Shown piece by piece: positions 6,292 to 9,822 of a DNA stretch of 9,822 nt. Source of the stretch: SIG299 sp045593825 (GTDB lineage: Bacteria; Bacillota; Clostridia; Lachnospirales; Lachnospiraceae); the NCBI GenBank assembly GCA_045593825.1, contig JAZNXI010000189.1, positions 1 through 9,822 of the forward strand, in the 5' to 3' direction. Within the stretch, counting starts at the first letter, position 1. Each line of letters begins with the position of its first letter. Below the pieces are notes generated by a model. The model saw only the letters and a program-made list of their open reading frames with translations, ran no database searches and was not told where the DNA came from. Made by a program: the position numbers and the translations under genes.

Positions 6292-7638
6292 ATGTTTCAG
6301 AAGTTTACAATAGAGTTACCGCATATCAATAGCAAAGAATATAATATCACTGCCTACGGTGCAGTAAGCGGTGGAGTTGTAAGCAATACAAAAGCGTTCT
6401 CTACTGCTGTAGAAAAGGCTTTTGAAACCGGTGGCAGGGTCATTGTTCCTGATGGCGTCTGGCTTACCGGCCCCATTGAATTAAAATCCGGTGTGGAACT
6501 GCACTTGGAAGATAACGCTGTCCTTATTTTTGATAAAAGCGCAGAGGAATATCCGCTGATTGAAACCAATTTTGAAGGCATCGAGCGAATTCGTACGGTG
6601 TCACCAATTTATGCAGAAAGTGCCCATGATATTGCTATTACCGGCAAGGGGGTTATTGACGGTAGCGGGCATCTGTGGCGTCCGGTAAAGCATTTTAAGG
6701 TGACAGAGCGGCAGTGGAGTGGACTGCTTCAAAAATCTCCATACATTTTGGGCAATAACGAAGGTGGCATGTGGGTGCCAACAGAAACAATTTTTGAAGG
6801 CAGAAATTATGGAGAAGTATTTCCGGATCATGAGGGGGCTTTGGAGGAAGCTGCGCCATATTATGATTTTTACCGACCGGTAATGGTAAGCTTCAAGCAC
6901 TGTAAAAGAGTGTTGCTTGAGGAGGTCCAGATTCAGAATTCCCCGGCTTGGTGTGTTCATCCGTACTTTTGCGAGGATTTAACGGTGCGGGGGATACGTA
7001 TCAACAATCCATACTATGCCCAGAATGGCGACGGAATTGATATTGAATCCTGTAAAAATGTGGAGGTGGCGTATTGTAATTTCACTACCGGTGATGATGG
7101 CATCTGCCTCAAGTCAGGTAAAGATAAGGAAGCAAGAAGCATTGCCGGACCGTGTGAAAATATATATATTCATCATTGCTTTGTGGGCCACAGTCATGGC
7201 GGATTTGTCATCGGCAGTGAAATGTCCCGAGGTGTACGCAATGTGCTGGTTGAGGATTGTACATTTATGGATTCCGACATTGGCATCCGCATGAAGAGCA
7301 CCATTGGCCGTGGAGGCGTAGTAGAAAACATTACCATGCGGAATATTAACATGGTGAATATAATTCAAGAAGCAGTGATTTTAACCATGAAATATGTGCA
7401 CCACAACATCAATTACCATGAGCCGGTGGTAGAAAGCGAGGATCCGGAGGATATTCCGGTGTTCAAGGATATGTTACTGGAAAAATGTCTGTGTAAAGGT
7501 GCTAAGGTGGGTGTAAGGATAGCAGGATTACCGGGAAAACCATACACTATCCGGAATGTGACGTTTAGGACGTGTCATTTTGTCGCAGATAAGGGAAATG
7601 AAATATCTGATTGTGAAGGTATCATATTTGAGAGCTAG
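6292..7638 (+). CDS. Glycoside hydrolase family 28 (polygalacturonase-type), cytoplasmic
   Basis: The 448-residue protein is a right-handed beta-helix enzyme of GH28, the family of polygalacturonases and related exo-acting pectin hydrolases. The four family motifs are present in order: N245 and D247 in NGDGID, D268-D269 in TTGDDG, H302 in GHSHGGFVIGSEM, and R333 with K335 in GIRMKS. The N-terminal YNITAYGAVSGG...NTKAF strand is typical of the family. The 130-190 insertion, containing TERQWSGLL and an NNEGGMW segment, is of the type seen in exo-acting gut bacterial enzymes. There is no signal peptide, so it should act inside the cell on imported galacturonate oligosaccharides. The start follows GGAGGAAT (6281-6288), 17 nt after alkD. 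No transporter or uronate catabolic gene is nearby, so substrate and induction are open. Confidence 0.94.
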   Translation: MFQKFTIELPHINSKEYNITAYGAVSGGVVSNTKAFSTAVEKAFETGGRVIVPDGVWLTGPIELKSGVELHLEDNAVLIFDKSAEEYPLIETNFEGIERIRTVSPIYAESAHDIAITGKGVIDGSGHLWRPVKHFKVTERQWSGLLQKSPYILGNNEGGMWVPTETIFEGRNYGEVFPDHEGALEEAAPYYDFYRPVMVSFKHCKRVLLEEVQIQNSPAWCVHPYFCEDLTVRGIRINNPYYAQNGDGIDIESCKNVEVAYCNFTTGDDGICLKSGKDKEARSIAGPCENIYIHHCFVGHSHGGFVIGSEMSRGVRNVLVEDCTFMDSDIGIRMKSTIGRGGVVENITMRNINMVNIIQEAVILTMKYVHHNINYHEPVVESEDPEDIPVFKDMLLEKCLCKGAKVGVRIAGLPGKPYTIRNVTFRTCHFVADKGNEISDCEGIIFES

Positions 7639-7648
7639 GAGATTAGAG

Positions 7649-7676
7649 TTGATTAATACATGGAGTTTGCTATAAT
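7649..7676 (+). promoter_or_regulatory. Extended -10 promoter downstream of the GH28 gene
   Basis: TTGATT (7649-7654), a 16-nt spacer and a perfect TATAAT (7671-7676) preceded by TGC (7668-7670) make a good sigma-A promoter with an extended -10. It starts 11 nt after the GH28 stop and would begin transcription near 7683, at the left end of the RNA-like element described next, well before the DUF1015 gene at 7931. Confidence 0.7.
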
Positions 7677-7682
7677 AGAATA

Positions 7683-7830
7683 TAGCTTGAAACATCCCCA
7701 TAAAGGGAGAAGGCCCGCCATAGGGAGTGGCAGGCCTTCGAGGGGGAGTTATGAAAAATCTAAAAGTAAATAAGTAGGGGAGAGAGTATCAAATGAATTG
7801 CTTCATCTGATGTTTATATCATAACTTTCT
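7683..7830 (+). ncRNA. Candidate structured RNA or leader with tandem mini-ORFs
   Basis: This spacer segment follows a strong promoter and carries several organised elements. Hairpin 1 pairs AAGGCC-c-GCCA (7710-7720) with TGGC-a-GGCCTT (7728-7738) around a TAGGGAG loop. Hairpin 2 pairs 7788-7797 with 7802-7811 around TTGC with one mismatch. GGGA occurs four times (about 7705, 7723, 7744, 7778), and CCCC at 7696-7699 could pair with any of them. Two tiny frames have Shine-Dalgarno-like sequences: 7751-7777 (MKNLKVNK) after AGGGGGAG, and 7793-7810 (MNCFI) after AGGGGAG, the latter starting inside hairpin 2. I cannot match it to a known RNA family. It could be a small RNA, a leader of the DUF1015 gene, or a decayed gene start. 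Confidence 0.4.
7751..7777 (+). CDS. Possible 8-codon leader peptide
   Basis: ATG at 7751 opens a frame reading MKNLKVNK before TAG. AGGGGGAG at 7741-7748 is a good Shine-Dalgarno, although spaced only 2 nt from the ATG, shorter than ideal. A second mini-frame (7793-7810, MNCFI) follows with its own AGGGGAG. Such tandem mini-frames within a promoter-proximal structured transcript suggest leader peptides, but chance is possible and there is no residue bias pointing to a specific amino acid attenuator. Confidence 0.25.
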   Translation: MKNLKVNK

Positions 7831-7842
7831 TTTGTGTTTACT

Positions 7843-7871
7843 TTGTGACGAAAAAATGAAGATTTTATAAA
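7843..7871 (+). promoter_or_regulatory. Probable promoter of the DUF1015 gene
   Basis: TTGTGA (7843-7848) and TATAAA (7866-7871) are 17 nt apart; four of six and five of six bases match consensus. The -10 lies within the palindrome ATTTTATAAAAT (7862-7873), and a second inverted repeat, AATTCAT-N5-ATGAATT (7871-7889), covers the expected transcription start near 7878. The second repeat could be an operator or form a 5' stem-loop in the mRNA. Confidence 0.5.
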
Positions 7872-7930
7872 ATTCATTAACTATGAATTAAATGGAAACT
7901 AAGAAATTGTTTTATTGAAGGAGGATAACA

Positions 7931-9166
7931 ATGGCAATTATTAAACCTTTCCGGGCTATCCGCCCAAACACAGAGCTGGTACATAAGGTGGCAGCACTCC
8001 CGTATGATGTTTACAATCGTGCCGAGGCAAGAGAAGCGGCCCTTGCAGAGCCGGTTTCGTTCTTAAATATTGACCGTCCGGAGACACAGTTCCCGGAAGA
8101 CTACGATATGTATGCCACAGAGGTGTATGAAAAGGCGGCTTCCATGTTAAAGGAGCAGCGGGCACAGGGCATTTATGTGCAAGAGGACGCCCCATGTTTT
8201 TATCTGTATGAGCTTACCATGGACGGACGTTCCCAGACCGGTTTAGTTGCTTGTGCTTCCATTGATGATTATCAGAACCAGGTAATCAAAAAGCATGAAA
8301 ACACCAGAGAAGAAAAGGAGCAGGACCGTATCCGCCACGTGGATACCTGCAGCACCCAGACAGGCCCTATTTTCCTTGCCTACAGAAGAGATGAAGCAGT
8401 GGAAGCAATTGTTGCTGCAGAAAAGGCAAAGACTCCGGTGTATGATTTTATTTCTGATGATGGAATTGGTCACAGAGTATGGATTATTTCCGATAGTGCT
8501 TCGGTAGAAGGTATAGCAGCAGCTTTTGGTGGAATTCAGCAGATTTATATTGCAGACGGCCATCACCGTGCGGCATCTGCGGTAAAGGTAGGCTTAAAGC
8601 GCAGGGCAGAAGCGGGCACATATACCGGTGACGAAGAATTTAATTTCTTCTTATCTGTGCTGTTCCCGGAAAATGAATTAAAGATTCTTCCTTACTACAG
8701 AGTGGTTAAGGATTTAAACGGTAATACAGCAGAGGAGTTTCTTGCAAAGATTGCAGACAAGTTTACGGTGGAAGAAGCGAGTGCTCCGGTAGGACCTGAA
8801 AACAAAGGTGAATTCGGTATGTTCTTAGCAGAAAAGTGGTACCGGTTGACCGCAAAGCCTGAACTGATGGGAAATCCTGACCCGGTAAAGGCACTGGACG
8901 TATCCATTTTACAGGATAATTTGCTGGAACCGGTACTTGGTATTGCGGACCCAAGAATCGATAAGCGCATCGATTTTGTCGGAGGTATCCGCGGCCTTGG
9001 AGAATTGGAAAGAAGAGTACATACGGATATGACAGTGGCATTTTCTACCTGTCCAACCTCTATTTTAGAGTTGTTTGCGGTTTCCGATGCGGGACTTTTA
9101 ATGCCGCCAAAGTCTACCTGGTTTGAGCCAAAGCTTCGCAGTGGTATTTTCTTACATGAGTTTTAG
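7931..9166 (+). CDS. DUF1015 family protein (possible serine kinase-like enzyme)
   Basis: The 411-residue protein matches the DUF1015 family along its length. It opens with IKPFRAIRPN and VAALPYDVYN (20-29), has KKHENT (120-125), the highly conserved IADGHHRAAS (207-216), and the C-terminal MPPKSTWFEPKLRSG (391-405). The D-G-H-H-R motif recalls the ParB/Srx-type fold, which in archaeal SerK and staphylococcal SbnI phosphorylates free serine; I recall DUF1015 genes sitting near serA and serC in clostridia and a related free-serine kinase proposal, but neither ser gene is present here, so this function remains inference. No signal peptide or membrane segment is seen, so it is cytoplasmic. GAAGGAGG precedes the ATG at 7931 by about 6 nt. 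It stands alone between the RNA-like spacer and rpsO, with a probable promoter of its own. Confidence 0.88.
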   Translation: MAIIKPFRAIRPNTELVHKVAALPYDVYNRAEAREAALAEPVSFLNIDRPETQFPEDYDMYATEVYEKAASMLKEQRAQGIYVQEDAPCFYLYELTMDGRSQTGLVACASIDDYQNQVIKKHENTREEKEQDRIRHVDTCSTQTGPIFLAYRRDEAVEAIVAAEKAKTPVYDFISDDGIGHRVWIISDSASVEGIAAAFGGIQQIYIADGHHRAASAVKVGLKRRAEAGTYTGDEEFNFFLSVLFPENELKILPYYRVVKDLNGNTAEEFLAKIADKFTVEEASAPVGPENKGEFGMFLAEKWYRLTAKPELMGNPDPVKALDVSILQDNLLEPVLGIADPRIDKRIDFVGGIRGLGELERRVHTDMTVAFSTCPTSILELFAVSDAGLLMPPKSTWFEPKLRSGIFLHEF

Positions 9167-9209
9167 AAATATTTAACTTAAAAAACTCAAGCAAAAATTA
9201 AAATTGTTA

Positions 9210-9238
9210 TTTACAAATAAAACTATTTGTGATATATT
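9210..9238 (+). promoter_or_regulatory. rpsO promoter
   Basis: TTTACA (9210-9215), a 17-nt spacer and TATATT (9233-9238) preceded by TGA (9230-9232) form an extended -10 sigma-A promoter. The surrounding A/T-rich stretch (9167-9225) would serve as an UP-like element for a ribosomal protein gene. Transcription should begin near 9245. Confidence 0.7.
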
Positions 9239-9244
9239 GTAATG

Positions 9245-9354
9245 GTTGGTGTGTATATGCACCATGCAGCCGTTACTCAGAACACGGGGTTACTCCTGGA
9301 AAACAAACCGGTTCTTAGTTTCGGGCGATATTATTTAAACAGGAGGTAATTATC
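9245..9354 (+). promoter_or_regulatory. Structured rpsO leader, candidate S15 autoregulatory RNA
   Basis: The 110-nt leader is long for this genome and clearly structured. The stem GGTG(TG)/(TG)CACC at 9248-9263 has a TATA loop. A second imperfect stem pairs AGAAC (9279-9283) with GTTCT (9311-9315) and GGTT (9288-9291) with AACC (9306-9309). GTTACTC occurs twice (9272-9278, 9289-9295). Ribosomal protein S15 represses its own mRNA through varied leader structures in different bacteria, so this is a reasonable site for such control. The match is by position and structure, not by recognised consensus. Confidence 0.5.
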
Positions 9355-9621
9355 ATGATTAGCAAGGAAAAGAAGCAGGAAATCATTGCAGCTTACGGCA
9401 GAACAGCTAACGACACTGGTTCTCCAGAAGTTCAGATCGCTCTCTTAACAGCAAGAATTAACGAGTTAACTGAGCATCTTAAGAACAACCAGAAGGATCA
9501 TCACTCCAGACGTGGTCTCCTTAAGATGGTAGGTCAGAGACGTGGCTTACTTGAGTACCTTAAGAAGACAGATCTTGAAGGATACCGTAACTTAATCGCT
9601 AAGTTAGGCTTAAGAAAGTAG
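9355..9621 (+). CDS. rpsO: 30S ribosomal protein S15
   Basis: S15 is a primary binder of the 16S rRNA central domain, at the helix 20-22 junction, and helps form the platform of the small subunit. The 88-residue length is standard. The family signature is intact: TGSPEVQIALLTARI (21-35) and the loop LKNNQKDHHSRRGLL (42-56), which includes the rRNA-contacting H41, D48 and S51 positions, then QRRGLLEYLKK. AGGAGGT (9341-9347) lies 7 nt before the ATG. Codon use (AAG, AAC, CGT, CTT/TTA) is like efp and suits high expression. It has its own promoter, a structured leader that may mediate autorepression, and a terminator at 9671-9704, so it appears to be a single-gene unit. Confidence 0.99.
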   Translation: MISKEKKQEIIAAYGRTANDTGSPEVQIALLTARINELTEHLKNNQKDHHSRRGLLKMVGQRRGLLEYLKKTDLEGYRNLIAKLGLRK

Positions 9622-9670
9622 TTAGCAGTACAATAATTTAAGAAATAAACCCACAAACACAAACAAATAC

Positions 9671-9704
9671 AAAAAGAGCAGACTCGCACGGTTTGCTCTT
9701 TTTT
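9671..9704 (+). terminator. Intrinsic terminator after rpsO
   Basis: AAAAAGAGCAGAC (9671-9683) pairs with GGTTTGCTCTTTTT (9691-9703; one G-T pair) around a CG-rich 7-nt loop and runs straight into a T-tract ending at 9704. It lies 50 nt after the rpsO stop, so transcription of S15 probably ends here rather than continuing into the next gene. Confidence 0.9.
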
Positions 9705-9714
9705 ATTTCGGTAA

Positions 9715-9743
9715 TTGAACATTCCTTACAGTTGTGTTAGAAT
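9715..9743 (+). promoter_or_regulatory. Promoter of the gene at the right edge
   Basis: TTGAAC (9715-9720) and TAGAAT (9738-9743) are 17 nt apart, with TGT (9735-9737) forming an extended -10. Transcription would start near 9750, about 30 nt before the ATG at 9780, independent of rpsO. Confidence 0.6.
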
Positions 9744-9779
9744 GAATAGAAATGAATCACAAGAGAAAAGGACAGAGAT

Positions 9780-9822
9780 ATGGAACACATTATTCAAAAT
9801 CAGACATTCGACGAAGAAAGAG
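9780..9822 (+). CDS. N-terminal fragment resembling DUF3737 (3' end outside window)
   Basis: ATG at 9780 begins a frame running off the right edge with 14 visible residues, MEHIIQNQTFDEER. AAAAGGA (9766-9772) is a plausible ribosome binding site 7 nt upstream, and a promoter lies just before it. The I-x-N-Q-T-F-D-E-E-R string resembles the start of DUF3737 proteins, predicted beta-helix proteins of unknown function common in gut Firmicutes, in which FDEERALY follows. It does not look like the start of polynucleotide phosphorylase, which often follows rpsO. With so few residues the assignment is tentative. Confidence 0.5.
   Translation, partial: MEHIIQNQTFDEER

Noticed and set aside
7710..7738. 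Hairpin AAGGCC...GGCCTT read as the terminator of the GH28 operon.
   Set aside because: It is followed by CGAGGGGG rather than a T-tract and lies downstream of a new promoter, so it is better explained as part of a transcript starting near 7683.
7683..7830. Known riboswitch classes (preQ1, THF, fluoride, c-di-GMP, T-box) for the spacer element.
   Set aside because: None of their conserved cores could be recognised by eye; the THF-like GGAGAGTA resemblance is limited to a few bases.
9264..9338. A 24-codon frame in the rpsO leader (begins MQPLLRTRGYSW).
   Set aside because: There is no Shine-Dalgarno; the ATG lies directly after a stable hairpin, and the frame crosses the predicted leader structure. 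Probably not translated.
9780..9822. Start of pnp, expected by position after rpsO.
   Set aside because: The visible residues MEHIIQNQTFDEER do not resemble the N-terminus of polynucleotide phosphorylase and the promoter and terminator arrangement separates it from rpsO.

Overview
The window looks like a chromosomal segment of a low-to-moderate-GC Firmicute, most likely a Lachnospiraceae-type gut clostridium. This rests on strong AGGAGG ribosome binding sites, near-consensus sigma-A promoters, U-tract terminators, the aroK-aroQ-pepP-efp order (aroQ-pepP-efp matches yqhS-yqhT-efp of Bacillus subtilis) and the general protein style. All supported genes lie on the + strand. The genus cannot be fixed from the sequence alone.

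Left part (1-2366): the C-terminus of shikimate kinase, type II 3-dehydroquinase (aroQ), an M24 Xaa-Pro aminopeptidase and, from its own promoter, elongation factor P (efp), closed by a strong intrinsic terminator. The first two are consecutive-pathway aromatic amino acid enzymes. The last two concern proline: EF-P rescues ribosomes at polyproline and the peptidase cleaves Xaa-Pro bonds. A small histidine phosphatase (2382-2921) follows, with its ribosome binding site abutting the efp terminator and no promoter seen.

Middle part (2943-7638): a near-perfect sigma-A promoter drives a tight four-gene unit with gaps of 15-24 nt. It encodes a large zinc-ribbon, single-pass membrane protein with a Pro/Thr spacer and an outer C-terminal region, a single-cysteine ArsC/Spx-fold protein, an AlkD-type DNA glycosylase with its expected active-site residues, and a cytoplasmic GH28 pectin-type hydrolase. 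The functional link between these four is not obvious. The zinc-ribbon protein is the least understood gene here.

Right part (7639-9822): a 292-nt spacer holds an extended -10 promoter, two hairpins, four GGGA repeats and two tandem mini-ORFs, and looks like a small structured RNA or leader. A second promoter with palindromes then precedes a DUF1015 protein, possibly a serine kinase-like enzyme. After it comes a promoter, a structured leader and rpsO (ribosomal protein S15) with its terminator. The window ends in a promoter and the first 14 codons of a gene that resembles DUF3737 rather than the pnp often found after rpsO.

No tRNA, rRNA, CRISPR, insertion sequence or phage gene was seen. The best candidates for something undescribed are the 7649-7830 RNA-like element and the zinc-ribbon membrane protein with its operon.
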